Of a DNA stretch of 26,833 nucleotides, positions 1 through 11,889 are shown in pieces. How positions within the stretch are numbered: the stretch's first letter is position 1; each line of letters starts with the position of its first letter. This DNA is from Klebsormidium nitens. Lineage: Eukaryota; Streptophyta; Klebsormidiophyceae; Klebsormidiales; Klebsormidiaceae. The notes under the pieces were generated by a model. That model made no database searches, was not told where the DNA came from, and worked only from the letters and a program-made list of their open reading frames with translations. Where the stretch lies: NCBI GenBank assembly GCA_000708835.1, contig DF237795.1:1-26833 (forward strand), in the 5' to 3' direction. The position numbers and the translations under genes are program-made.

Positions 1-47
1 AGAGATTCGGTCCCTAAATGCCCGTATCTCAACACTATGTTTTGCAG

Positions 48-767
48 GTCTTGATAACAGCGTACATAGAGTTTGCACCATTTGCAAGCTCCCTCTTGGA
101 TCTGCTCTGCCGTTTACTTTCAACAAGGAAGGGTTGCAACCTCGGTGCATCTCATGTTCGCCTGTGAAAGGTTTCACCCCTCGCCCTAGGCCACACTTTG
201 GTAAGCTTGGCGTGCCCTTTCTTCTGCACATGCTCTGTACGTATACGTAAACACATTTGTGACAGTATTCTGCTTCAGTCATGCAAAAATGCGCTAGATT
301 GCAAAAATTTAGTTACATAGTGAAACAAGCTGGTCTTCATGCTTGGAGTGCTTGGAGTGCTTACCAGTGCAGAGACCCTTAATTGTACCTAAGCTTTTTG
401 TTTGTTTAAAGAGGTTAGGAATATTACCTCTTCCAAGGGCATCCGATGTTTGATGTCGAGGCGCACCTAAGCATCTGAAATTCCTTTTCCAGCAGCTTCT
501 GAGCAAGGCGTCACTTGGGGAGATCGCTCTGAAACCAAAGGCTACTTGGAGCGGGAAGCAAATGCGCCGCATCTACATTGGCGTACGCCTGTTGCTGTGG
601 GTGAACCCATCTGCCGAGGATCAAGGCCGGATCCTCGGGGCTTGCTCCCATCACGGGTTGATCCAGATGGGAGGGAGTCTTGCTGTGGAGGTAGCGGCAA
701 CCCCAACTTCCCGGATGGACTCAGACAGGTGCTCTGTCATGGGAAAATGCCTCCGTTTTGTGACTGA
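48..767 (+). CDS. 3' end of an unrecognised gene (two exons, truncated at left edge)
   Basis: Two exons read as one protein. The first (48-200) follows a TTTTGCAG acceptor, starts with two bases of a split codon, stays open for 50 codons from 50 and ends at G|GTAAGC. The second (493-767) follows TTCCTTTTCCAG. The single base left by exon one puts it in a frame open for 91 codons, to TGA at 765-767. The other two frames of exon one contain stops. The first exon encodes CTIC and CISC, separated by 19 residues, a spacing that could hold zinc. The second is rich in Arg, Pro and Gly and ends in a Cys-containing tail (ESCCGG, VLCHGK, PFCD). I do not recognise the family, and the 5' part lies outside the window. 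A second frame of exon two is also open to 834, but it does not fit the phase from exon one. The exon structure is an inference from splice sites and phase. Confidence 0.6.
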
Positions 768-2088
768 CACCGAATACCGGTGGAGCGCCTTAGGAAACGA
801 CATAATGGTAGGCTTCCCGTTTGCATCTGTCTAGATCCAGTGCCTTTGACAGCGGAGGAGGTGCGAAGTTACAAAGATTGGGATAGAACCCCATCCTTTG
901 AGATGCATGGAGGGCTCGGTACTGGCCAGAATGGCATTGGAACTATAGTAAGGACAATATGGTGACGGGAGTGGTTAGGTTGCGCGGCATGTGAGTTTGG
1001 CTATGCTTTATTGCTAAATAGGTTGCCGTAAGGATTATAATGCACGGTTATGCCCAACCCCAGTGTACTCAAACTAAATACGCCCCATGCATCGCGCCTT
1101 ATGGCTTTAAGAGCTTTGAAATGTCAAAATGTGATGTGCACAAATGTCTGGTGACCGGCTGCGCTTGGTTGGCGGCTCGTTGCTGGACCAACTCGCCGAT
1201 CAACATTTTGCGGACAACTCCAGCCACCAAATGTTTGAAGGCTTAACACGGTCTCACGGTTGGCCTGTCGGCACCCATGTACAAGAATCCCTTACTGCTA
1301 AGCTGCTAATCAAAAGTATCAAAAATATTAGTTGCATCAATGTCATTGAGCTATTATAAGTCATGTGACGGTTGAAACCATGTACTTGAAAGTTGGACGG
1401 CGGGCCGTACAATCACTGGTGCCCAGCACTGGCTGCAATGAATCCAAGTGGTCAAGTGGGCGCCACGCCCGCTGCTCGATGGTCTCTTTTCGTCCTCGAT
1501 CTAGCGATCTGTGACCTATTAAAGCGACAGGTAGGTCTAGACTCATAGGGAAAACGCTGGCTGACCGACTCAGTAGGATAGCTCCGCTAGGGCCCGGCTC
1601 ATCTGGAGGGGACTCAGCTGGAGTCGACGTCTTCACGAGATTACCATAACATTGTCAAGTTTGTCAACCGTCCGACTCTTATACTTACGCACGCATTTGA
1701 GACTCTTCGATTGCATGAATTTAACTTTGCGTTGAAAATAGTTAAATAATCAAACGTAAATACGCTCTTCGGAAGGGAGCGTTCCGGCAAAATTGAAGAT
1801 CATCAGAAAGCGAAAACCGAGCATTCACACCGCATCGCGGTTGAGCATTTATTTTTTCCACGCGACCGCCCGAGTCAAATTTGAAGGTCGTGCTCCTGTA
1901 ATAGGTCTACCGTCTACCGTTCCGGGCAAAATCTGAAAGTGCCACTTGTCATTCATAGAGGCTGTCGGGTGACACTTGTCGCAATCTGTGCCAACGCTTT
2001 GTTGATGATCAACTTCATTGACAATTCGATGCGGCCCGCCTGTCGCTGCCGGTGCGGCATTTGGACCGGGCCCGGCCGGTAGATCAAA

Positions 2089-2099
2089 CTTTAAATAGG
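2089..2099 (+). promoter_or_regulatory. Possible TATA-like element of GWD
   Basis: CTTTAAATAGG sits in otherwise very GC-rich sequence about 295 bases before the GWD start codon, a plausible distance for a core promoter with a 5' UTR. This rests on sequence resemblance alone; the transcription start is unknown. Confidence 0.25.
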
Positions 2100-2206
2100 C
2101 ACGGCCCTGGCCCTGCGGCCTGCCGCCGCTGCCCGGCTGCGAACCGGTCGCCAGACAGGGCCAGCAGGTGCAGCTGAGGAGGACTTGAAGTTGAATCAAG
2201 AGTCAA

Positions 2207-2224
2207 GACGTCATGACTCATGAG
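2207..2224 (+). promoter_or_regulatory. Candidate bZIP-type sites upstream of GWD
   Basis: An ACGT-core palindrome (GACGTC, 2207-2212) is followed at once by TGACTCA (2214-2220), which overlaps the perfect palindrome CTCATGAG (2217-2224). Further GACTC/GAGTC copies follow to about 2262. ACGTCA and TGACTCA are classical bZIP recognition sequences. The site is about 170 bases before the ATG and could lie in the promoter or the 5' UTR. Confidence 0.25.
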
Positions 2225-2391
2225 ACTCAGAGTCCCAATGCGTGCACTTTTACTCCGAGTCCTAGTGATCGCATTTGACGGCTGAAGCCTGTGAAGGGCG
2301 ATCACCTGGAAAGCGCCTGCCGGACCTAGGCAGTTTGCAGGGTTGGTGTCTCCTCCCTGGTTGTGCACAGTTTTTTGCCTGTTCAGGAAAG

Positions 2392-5300
2392 ATGGATGGC
2401 CTGACAGCAATTGCCAAGAGCGGTGGTGCGCTCACTTCCCTGCAGGCGCTCGTCCGGCACCCCTGCAACAGCTCATCCCAGCCCCTGCAGCCCTCTTTCT
2501 TGGGGAGTGGGTGTGGATCCTTGCCAGCGGCGGCGTTGACCACTCCTGGCAGAGCGTGCGGCGCGTGTCTGGCCGGCGCCTCCTTGCCATCCTGCACCTT
2601 GTTGTCCAGCTGTAGCTCGTCCATCACCGGGCTGCAACTGCCGCAGGCTGCCCCTGTTCGCAGACGCGCCCTGGCAGCCCCACCGCGATCTGGGGTGACC
2701 CGCGCAGCTGCAGCAGTGACGCAGGAGGTGGAGGTGAGGTGACCACTGCGTGCACAAAGGAGTCGATTAGGGAGTGGGAGGTGCTGGGATTGTCCATCTA
2801 GGAAGAGCTATTGAAGCAAGTCGTCCTTTCCTTAGTTGGATTTCTGGCTGCATTCGCTTGTGCGTGTCGTTGCTACCGTCTGTAACTTGAAACCTGTGCT
2901 CCTGCATTCGCTCTGCCCTGGCCACAAAGCACTTCTTGACTCAGTCTGATGGTGATTCAATTTGAATTGGCTCGAAAGATGCCTTGCTCGCTTTGCAGGA
3001 GATGAGCCGCCAATTTGCGTTGGACAATGAGTCAGATCTGCGGGTGAGTCTCCTGCTGGGACACCCCCATGCCTGTGCTGCTGGCACGGCTGCCGCTGTG
3101 CTGCCAGTGCTGGCTTGATCTCCCCTGCCCCCTGCCCCTGCTGCCAGCCTGTCTCCGCGCTGCTCTGTCCCCCACCGCTGCCCTGCCTCCTTGGCCCCCC
3201 TTGCCTTACGCGGGTGGCTGCTGCTGCTGCTGCCAGGTGCGCATCGTGGGCGAGGAGGGCAGCACCTGGAAGCGCTGCGAGCTGCGCGTGTCCGGCCGCC
3301 TGGCGGGCGTGCCCCTCGTGCTGCACTGGGCCATTACGAAGCCCGGCCGCCCGTGAGCCCCTCGCCTGAAGTTTGCCACAGCGCTCTCCTTGTTTGATCC
3401 TGCGGGCTGCTGTTGCGCGTGCGGGCATGTGAGTGTGGTGCGGTAATGACTAGGACGGCGGGGTGGCTGTCGTGCAGGACGTGGTACCTGCCCGCGGAGG
3501 CGCAGCGGCCGGCCAACACGCGCGAGTACAAGAAGCGGGCGCTGCAGACCACGTTCAACAAGGTGCGCTGTGTGCGGGGCCGTCCTGCTTCTGCAGCACC
3601 TGGAGTAAACGGATTGGCCGGCCAGGAAGAGAGGGGCGGGGCAAGCACGCCTTGCCGGCGGGGCAAGCACAGTAGAGAGGGGCGCAGGGGCAGTCACGCA
3701 CTCCTTGGATCTCCCTTGCTGCAGTGCTTCCACCCATGGACGCCGTCTCTGGTAGACTGACCCCATTGCTTGCATTGTGCAGATTGACGATGGGGCCATC
3801 CTTATTATCGACGTCGACGCCGCTCAGAATGATGCAATTGAGTTCACCCTCAAAGATGACTCCTGCAATGCCTGGTGAGTGTCTCGGCGCACCCCCCTTC
3901 CCTGTGGCCATCCCTGCAACACGGCCAGGCCTGTGCTTGTCCCCCCCCTTGTGCGGCGCGGCGGCCCCAGCTCACTCCTCTGTATAGCGCGGAGGCAGAG
4001 CGGCAGGCGAGCTGCGAATGTTGGTTGTGAAGACAAAGGGCCACCCTGAGCTGTGAGATGAGGAGGGAGGTGCCAAGCCAGATCTGGGTTTCTCTGGTGC
4101 TTGGGTCAGTCTTTGGCAGTTCCCAGAATGAAGCCCCTGTGAAGAGTTGCACCTGATGCGGCTGTTGTTGCCGTGTGGCGCAGGTTCAAGAACCGCGGCA
4201 GCAACTTCCGGGTGGAGGTGGGCAAGGGCGGCGCGGCGGCGCCCCCCGCGGCCAGCCCGGCCCCCGCGGCAGTGGACATCCCCAAGGAGCTGGTGGACAT
4301 TCAGTCGTACCTGCGCTGGTGAGACAGCCGCCAAGCACAGTCAGAGCGCCGCAGATGGGATGCACAGGCTGGTGCAACCACTCTGATCGAGGCGCGGGAT
4401 GGCTGGTCCGTCAGTGTGTGTTTGGTGAACTCTCACGCCGGAAACTGATATGAACGGACCTGGTCGTTGCGCGCTGCTGAGATGCCCGCGCGTGCGTGCA
4501 GGGAGCGTGCGGGGAAGCAGACCTACTCGTACGAGCAACAGGAGGTAAGGGCCCCAGCGGGGGCGGTGCGGAGGCCGCGCTGCGCCCAGGGTCTCTCAGG
4601 AACGCCCCAGGCTGGGCTGCACCGGCAAAGCCGGGCGCAACCTTGCGGCGGTGCCCTTGCGGGAGAAGCGCGCCTGCCGTCCTGTGAATGCTCACCTTTG
4701 GCGCTGATCGGTGCTCCTCGCTTGGTCTGCTCGGTCGAGGGTCAGCCTGCCGATGTGTCACAGTGTGCGAGAGAGCCGCCTGGTGTTGAAATGCCCGGCG
4801 CGTGCGTGTGCAGGCGGAGTACCGGGCGGCGCGCGAGGAGCTGGAGGCGCAGGTGCGCAGTGGGGCCACCCTGGAGGAGCTCAGGCAGCGCCTCAAGGGC
4901 GGGCCAGCCACCAACGGGGCAGCCAGCGGGAACGGCGCGGGCGCCTCGCAGGGAGCGGGCGGCGTGGCTGTTCCGGAGGACCTGGTGGGCATCCAGGCGT
5001 ACCTGCGCTGGGAGCGGGGCGGCAAGAAGAACTACTCCCCCGAGGAGCAACAGGTGGGGCACCGCGCCCAGCGCCTCTTGGTGGAGTTGTGAAAGCTGGT
5101 CGAGCAAGTGTCGGTCTTGGACCACTGGTTGCACTCTCCCACTCACTTTCAGAGTCGCTGTCAGTCTGACCCTCCCCCCCTTCTGTCTCTTCTGACCCTT
5201 GAGCCCCCTGAGAACGCTCAGACCCCTTGGACGCAAGACTCTCACTATCGCTCTCGCTGCCGCCGAGACAGCGTCCAACTCCGAATTAACCCCGTGATAC

Positions 5301-8300
5301 CTCTGGCGCTTAGAGCCTGCTTAACAGTCTGCGGATCGGCTGTCCACATCTTCCCGTCCTCGCTCCTCAACCTGCTCCTCCATCACGGGAGACAGCGGAC
5401 ACAGCGTCCTGCGCCCTGATTATGGCCTCACCTCCCGACAGCACATGGTCCCTGTCCAGGGTCACGAGTGTGGTTGCCGCGCTAGGGAAGCTCTCTTGGA
5501 GGGTTGCACTCTTCTTGCACTTCACAGGAAGCAAAAGGGCTTTTGGGGAGGCATGCTTGTGACGCCCAAAGAGACTTAGATTACTTCCGCCCAAGGCCTC
5601 AGTGGGCAGCGTTGGCCTCCCCAAAGGGTCCGCCTGCTTCACCTGTCGGCGAACCTCGCCCGGGAGGGTGCCTGACAGTGTCCTGACCGGGGGGTGCTGC
5701 CTTGTGCAGCGCGAGTACGAGGCGGCGCGCGCGGAGCTGCAGGCGGCGGTGGCGGGGGGCGCCAGCGTGGCGTCGCTTCGTGCTCAGCTGCAGGCCCCCA
5801 AGAAGGAGGCGCAGGCCGCCGCCGCGCAGAAGCCGCAGAGCCGCGTGCACATCGAGCGCAAGCAGTGGGACCCCGCGCAGCTCATCAACGCCCACACTGC
5901 GACTGCACACAGCCCCGGGACGGCTCCCCCCGCGCCTGCGCCCAAGGAGCCGACCCCGCTGGAGCTGGCCGCCGACGTGGTGATGGGCGCGGACGGGGCG
6001 ACGGTGGTGAGCCGGCAAGTGATCCCAGTGGACGGCGGCGCGGTGCTGGTGCTGGTGACGGAGGAGGGGGGCGAGGTGACGGTGCACGTGGCCACCGACC
6101 TGCGCGAGCCGCTGGCGCTGCACTGGGCCGTGTCGCGCAAGGGGCAGGAATGGGGCAAGCCGCCGAGCAGCGTGGTCCCCGAGGGGTCGGCCGAGGTGGG
6201 CGGCAGCGTGGAGACGCCGCTGGCGCGCGGCTGGGGCGGCCAGGACAGCGTGCAGGCCGCGCACGTGGCGCTGGGCCGGGACGCGGGCGGCTTTGCCGCG
6301 CTGCCGTTTGTGCTGCACGCCGCGGCGGGCTGGTGGCTCAAGAACGGGGGCAAAGACTTCGTGGCCCCGCTCAAGAAGGCGCCCCCGCCGCCCCCAGCTG
6401 CGGACGTGGACGCGTCCAAGATGGCCAAGTGGCTCGTGGACGAGATTGCGGACTGCGAGAGGGAGGCCGAGAAGTCGTTCATGCACAGGTGCGGCCCGCC
6501 GCGCATGCTGCCGCTGCACCAGCCGGGTCAGCGCTCCGTGACGTCGTCAGGGCGTCGCCCCGCTCGGGCTACCCCCGCTTGGCTCGCGCGTTACTGCCCT
6601 GAGCCTTGAGGCTGGCGGCGAAGCGTGGTTGGCGCAGAGTAGCCAGCGTGCGCTCCCTGTTCTTGACTGCCCTGGGCTTCCTCCCCGCTCAGCGCCTGCG
6701 TGTGCTCCCCCTGCCTGACCCCCTCCGCTCGCCTTCCTGCAGGTTCAATCTCGCAGCCGGCTTTGCGGAGAAGGCGCGCGACGCGGGCTCTCTGGGCCTG
6801 GCGGCCGTCTTTGTGTGGCTGCGCTACTGCCAGACGCGCCAGCTCAACTGGAACGTCAACTACAACGTCAAGCCCAGGTGCACCGCCCCGGCCCCCCTCG
6901 TCCCTTCTGCTGGGACGCCTCGCCTCCGTCAGGGCGGCCTTGGCCTGCTCCCATCTCCCGGCGTGGCGCTGTTGCTGCTGGCGGCCTCGTCCCTGCGACC
7001 CCACGTGCTCCATCTGCTCGGACCTGCGCGCTCTCGTTCGCCCCACCGGGCCCCCCTGCGCCCTTGCCTCCAAGTCACCATGTCTGCGGCAGGCCCGACT
7101 ATTTACGCCTGCCCTGGCCTCCCGCCTTGCGTGGGCGCCCGCTGATGGCGCGCGCGTGGCTGGTTGCAGGGAGATCAGCGCTGCGCAGAACAGGCTGACG
7201 GACGTGCTGGAGGGGCTGTATGCGACGCTGCCGGGCGAGCGCGAGCTGGTGCGCCTGGCGCTGAGCGCGATCGGGCGCGGCGGGGAGGGTGACGTGGGGC
7301 AGCGCATCCGCGACGAGATCCTGGTGGTGCAGCAGAACAACAACGCCAAGGGCGGCATGCTCGAGGAGTGGCACCAGAAGCTGCACAACAACACCTCGCC
7401 CGACGACGTCGTCATCTGCCAGGCGCTGCTCGACTACCTGGCCGCAGACCTGGACCTGGGCGCGTACTGGGCGCGCCTGGAGGCGGAGGGCGTGTCGCGC
7501 GAGCGGCTGGCCAGCTACGACCGTCCGATCGTGTCGGAGCCGCGGCTGAAGCCCGAGCAGAAGGAGGGCCTCATCCGCGACCTGGGCGCGTACCTCAAGA
7601 CGCTCAAGGCCGTGCACTCCGGGGCCGACCTCGAGTCCGCCGCCGCCGCCGTGCTGGGCTACAAGCTGGACGCCATGCGGGTGAGCGGGCCGGCCCCAGC
7701 CGCGGGGAACAGGCAGGCCAACGGGGCTAGAGCAGGCCCCGAGGGGTCCGCAGCAGCTCCCCGCACACTTGTTGGGGGGAGAGGGTGCTGCTGGTCCGGT
7801 TGCCCGATCTGCCCCGGCCTGCTGGGCGCTGAAGCCTGGCCCTGCCTCTGTGTACCTGCTCTGTGCTTGGGACGCTCACTCTGGCGTGGGCTGCGGCGTG
7901 CGTGCAGGGCGGCCAGCATGGCGACATCCACGTGGAACCCGTGCCGGGCCTGGCACCCGAGCTGCCGGTACGGCCCCCTGACTGCCGCCGTCCCACTTCG
8001 GAAGCACCGCACCTTTCCACGACTGCTGCATGCGGCTGCACTGTGTGCGTCCTTGCACCTGCTGATTGCTGGAGAATCTCCGCTGAGTGGGGGCGTGGCT
8101 GCTGTGGGATGCTGCGCGTGCAGGCAGTCCCTCTGCTCGCGTTGTGCGCGCGCTGATGACCGCTGACGTCGCCTGCGGGTGGGCTGTGCGTGCAGGACCT
8201 GCTGGACTTCGTGCTGGAGCACATCAACGACGCGGAGCCGCTGCCGCTACTGCTGGTCAGCCCCCCCCTGCCCCGCCCCGTGATCAGTTGCAGGAGACCA

Positions 8301-11300
8301 CGAGGACGGAACATTTGATCTACTCCTGCTCTGAGCTCGAGGTGCCAGGTAGCTGTGTGCGTGCTGGAGCCGTGGCTGACCGTCTTTCTCTGTGCTGTGC
8401 GCCGCAGGGCCTGGTGGAGGCGCGGCGCGAGCTGCGGCCGGCGCTGCAGGCGGGCGGCGACCGGCTCAAGGACTGCGTCTACCTGGACCTCGCGCTCGAC
8501 TCGGCGGTGCGCACCACGGTGGAGCGCAGCCTGGCGGCGGTGGCGGCCGCGCCGGCGGCGGACCAAATGGGCCTGGCCGCGCTGGTGGTGGAGAACCTGT
8601 GCCTCTCGCTGGACGACAACGAGGAGCTCGTCTTCTGCCTCAAGGCCTGGATGGCGGCGGCGCCCGCCTGCCGCGCAAACGAGCCCCACTGGGCGCTGCG
8701 CGCCAAGGCCGTCATGGACCGCACGCGCCTCGCGCTGGCCGACATTGCCGAGCGCACCGCCGCGCTGCTGCAGCCCACCGCCACGTACATGGGCCACCGC
8801 CTCGGGGTCGCCTCCTGGGCGGTAAGGCCGCCCGCCGAGCAAGGCTGGCCCTGCTGCGACCGCCGTTCTGCCCCTGTCGGCTGTGCAGTCTCTCGTTCAG
8901 CCCCCTGCCCCACCCGCTCCTGCCGTTCCTCGCTTTTGCCTAGGACCGCCAGCTTGCCGCGCCAGTGCCCGGCTCCCTGCTGAGCGCTGCGGTGCCCCTG
9001 CTGTTGCAGGTGGACATCTTCTCGGAGGAGGTCATCCGCATGGGCTCCGCCGCGGCCCTCTCGCAGCTGCTGGCCCGCCTGGACCCCGTCCTGCGCGCCG
9101 CGGCCGACCTGGGTGCGTGGCAGGTGATCAGCCCGGTGGCGGTGGCGGGCGTGGTGCGCTGCGTGGATTCGCTGGGCGACGTGCAGGACGTGGTGTACGA
9201 CGAGGCGACCATCCTGGTGGCGGGCCACGTCAGCGGCGAGGAGGAGATCCCCGACGGCGCTGTCGCCGTGCTCACGCCCGACATGCCCGACGTCCTCTCC
9301 CACGTCTCAGTGCGCGCGCGCAACGGCAAGGTCAGCAGGCCACCCCGCCCCGCGCCTGCGCCCGCCGTTGCCCGTCTGCTGCCCCACAAGCTGCACCTGC
9401 CGTGCCTCTGTTCCCAGCATGCCGCCTCAATCTCCGCAACCGCCGGCAAGGGTGGACACTGACGGCCCCCCTCGGGTCCCTGTTGCCTGCCTGCTTCCAG
9501 ATCTGCTTCGCGACCTGCTTCGACGAGGGCGTGCTGGCGGAGCTGCGCGCTCTGGACGGCCGCGCGCTGCGGTTGGAGCCAGCCGCAGAGGACCTCAAGT
9601 ACACCCCGATCGAGGCCGCGGAGGTGCAGCACAGCGCCGCGGGGGGAGGCGCGGACGACGACGTCCCCTCCGGGCTGAGCATCACCAAGAAGGCGTGGGC
9701 CGGCAAGTACGCGATCCCAGCCGACGACTTCACGCCCGACCTGGTGAGACACGGCCCCCGCCCGCCCGCCCGCCCGCCCGCCGCAGTCACTGGCAGCAGC
9801 GTGGGAGCAGCACCGTCCTGGCCTTGAGGCTGTCCCCCGGCCTCTCTGCGCGCCCCTGACCGGGCGCCTCTCTGTGGCGGCGTGCTGCAGGTGGGGGCCA
9901 AGTCGCGCAACCTGGCCGACCTGCGGGGGCGGCTCCCCGACTGGATCCACCTGCCCACGTCGGTGGCCATCCCCTTTGGCACGTTCGACCAGGTCCTGGC
10001 GGCGCCGCAGAACCGCGCCGTGGCCGCAGAGGTGAAGGCGTTGCAGGCGGCGCTGAAGGCGGGCCAGCACGAGAAGCTGGCGGAGCTGCGCAGCGCCGTG
10101 CTGGAGCTGGCGGCGCCCGAGGCCCTGGTGACGGAGCTGCGGGCCGCGTTCCAGGGCGCGGGCCTGCCGTGGCCGGGGGAGCAGGGCGAGGAGCGGTGGG
10201 AGGCCGCGTGGCGCGCCATCAAGAAGGTCAGCCCGGCCAGGAGCGGCACGGCCAGCCTCGTAGGGAGCGCTCTGCCGGGAAAGTGCGGCCACGCACGGTC
10301 AACCAGTGCGAGCCAGCTTGCTTTCCAGCGATTGTCGAAAGTAATCGTTTGGTCGTCTGCTGCGTGGTCGCCTTCAAGTGACAGCGGTGCAGTTAGCCTG
10401 CTCACCGCAAGTACTAGTTTGTTTTTCTTGATAGCACTTGTACCTACTGTTTTGTGCTGGGCGCTCTTCTTCTGTCGTGCCCCGCACTTGTTGCGCTCTG
10501 TGCCCGCTGCGCTGCGCCGCTGCTGACGCGCATGCCGACGCGGCTGCTCGCAGGTGTGGGCGTCCAAGTGGAATGAGCGCGCCTTCTTCAGCTGCCGCAA
10601 GGCGCGCATCAACCACGACGACCTGAGCATGGCCGTGCTGTGCCAGCAAGTCATCCGCGCCGACTACGCGTACGTCATCCACACCACCAACCCGTCGACG
10701 GGCGATGCGAGCGAGATCTACGCGGAGGTGGTGCGGGGCCTGGGGGAGACCCTGGTGGGCGCGTACCCGGGGCGGGCCCTCAGCTTCGCGGCGAGCAAGA
10801 GCGACCTTGCGCCGCGGGTAAGGCGGAGCACAGGCGGCCGGGGATACGCCCCCTGCACGGGAAGGCTGGCGCTTGGTTCTTCCGGCGGGCAGCCCCCGGT
10901 GCTTTGTCCTGGATCCTTTGAGGCTGCTTGTGTCCCTGCAACAAGCTGCGGCAAGCTGATATGCAGGCAGAGCAGAGTTATCAGAATTGCATGCACAGTG
11001 AAGGATTGGGGTTGTCCGCCGGAATTTGTTGGTCTTGCAAATGATCACCTCATCGAGAGCCGGCTGACAGCCAGGGGTCTGCCGTTTATACCGCACCTGA
11101 TGGAGCTCTCGTCCTGAAGCGGAAAGAGAGGAGCGGACAGACATCCTGCTGCAGCCCGGCCGTAGGGCGATTGCATTGTGCAGTCTCCAAGCTTGCAGTC
11201 CCAGTCTTGCCTCCCCCCCGCCGGCAGGTATCCGCACGGCCGCTCCGCTGGGTCTCGGCTTGGCTGGGCCGCCGCTCTTGGCTCACTCCGTGCCTGCGCC

Positions 11301-11889
11301 GCGCTGCAGGTCCTCGGCTTCCCCAGCAAGCGGGTGGGCCTCTTCTGCCCCGACACGCTCATCTTCCGCTCGGACTCCAACGGAGAAGACCTGGAGGGAT
11401 ATGCGGGCGCAGGGCTGTACGACAGGTGAGCACATGCCGCACATGCGGCGCACAACGTGCTCGCAGGCGTGCACCTTGATTTAGGGCTGCTCCTTCACAA
11501 ACCCTCGTGTCCGCAACTGGGCTGCGGACGCTGCTTCGATGTTATTGACTACGAGCTGTCTGCTCAGAGCATTCGACGGAATCAGAGCGCTTGCCGTGCC
11601 TTGCCTCTCGTGCGCTCGCTCCCCTTATCTTCAAGCTCTGCATTCCTCTGATTGGACTCACGGGGCGACATTGTTTCTTGGCAGTATCACGATGGATCCA
11701 GAGCAAGAAGAAAAAGTGGATTACTCCGTTGACAAGCTGCTGAACGACACGTCTTTCCAAAAAGATGTCCTGACGAGAATCGCGCAACTTGGAGATGCTG
11801 TTGAGAAGGCGCTCAAGAGTCCTCAGGATATCGAGGGGGTCGTCAAAGACGGAAAGTTGTACATGGTGCAGACACGGCCGCAGATGTAA
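2392..11889 (+). CDS. GWD1: Alpha-glucan, water dikinase (starch-phosphorylating R1 protein)
   Basis: Uses ATP and water to phosphorylate starch glucosyl residues (C6 in the GWD1 family), opening granules for plastid breakdown. Exons: 2392-2733, 2999-3043, 3237-3352, 3478-3562, 3783-3874, 4184-4318, 4502-4544, 4814-5053, 5710-6488, 6743-6877, 7170-7680, 7908-7967, 8196-8255, 8408-8821, 9010-9330, 9501-9743, 9891-10226, 10554-10817, 11310-11425, 11685-11889. They give 1513 aa, against about 1400-1460 in plants. The start is the first in-frame ATG and leads a Ser/Ala/Arg-rich, transit-peptide-like region to about residue 115. Then come a CBM45 starch-binding domain (about 120-239), two copies of a linker module (257-316, 339-399) and a second CBM45 (about 472-585). 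The family signature GGMLEEWHQKLHNN starts at about 732. The phosphohistidine loop PDMPDVLSHVSVRARNGK carries the catalytic His1117 (codon 9301-9303). A PPDK-like nucleotide-binding domain follows from 1208 (VGAKSRNL), with RSDSNGEDLEGYAGAGLYDS near 1427 and the C-terminal VQTRPQM. All key motifs are intact. Exons 1-19 are mostly very GC-rich; exon 20 is not. Confidence 0.96.
4272..5808 (+). repeat. Tandem duplicated linker module within GWD
   Basis: Residues 257-316 and 339-399 are two copies of one module of about 60 aa. Each has an IPKELVDIQSYLRWER / VPEDLVGIQAYLRWER block, a Lys/Tyr/Gln stretch, an EYRAAREELEAQV / EYEAARAELQAAV helix and a Leu/Arg-rich end. Both copies are cut by a phase-0 intron at the same place, directly before the EY(R/E)AAR helix. 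Copy one also has a phase-2 intron (4319-4501) inside its Trp codon that copy two lacks. Confidence 0.8.
9757..9780 (+). repeat. (CCCG)6 microsatellite in a GWD intron
   Basis: Six perfect CCCG units lie in the intron 9744-9890, a few bases after the donor site. The tract is simple-sequence repeat and is not coding. Confidence 0.9.

Larger units (their letters stand above)
768..2391. other. Intergenic region upstream of GWD
   Basis: This stretch holds only short open frames on both strands, none with flanking splice sites in a compatible phase or a recognisable protein. Most of it has mixed base composition and it becomes GC-rich after about 2020. It should contain the 3' UTR of the left-edge gene and the promoter and 5' UTR of GWD. 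No TGTAA-type polyadenylation signal is seen close behind the stop at 767. Confidence 0.6.

Noticed and set aside
562-834. Alternative frame of the left-edge second exon, open to 834
   Set aside because: It does not match the phase delivered by the upstream exon, whereas the frame ending at 767 does.
5599-6519. Long antisense open frame of about 300 codons opposite GWD exon 9
   Set aside because: It mirrors a GC-rich coding exon. The plus strand has the CBM45 protein with matching splice phases, while the antisense reading is low-complexity His/Arg/Leu.
7727-10654. Several overlapping antisense open frames (up to 450 codons) opposite GWD exons 12-18
   Set aside because: They run through both exons and introns of GWD, have no recognisable domains, and are expected by chance at this GC content.
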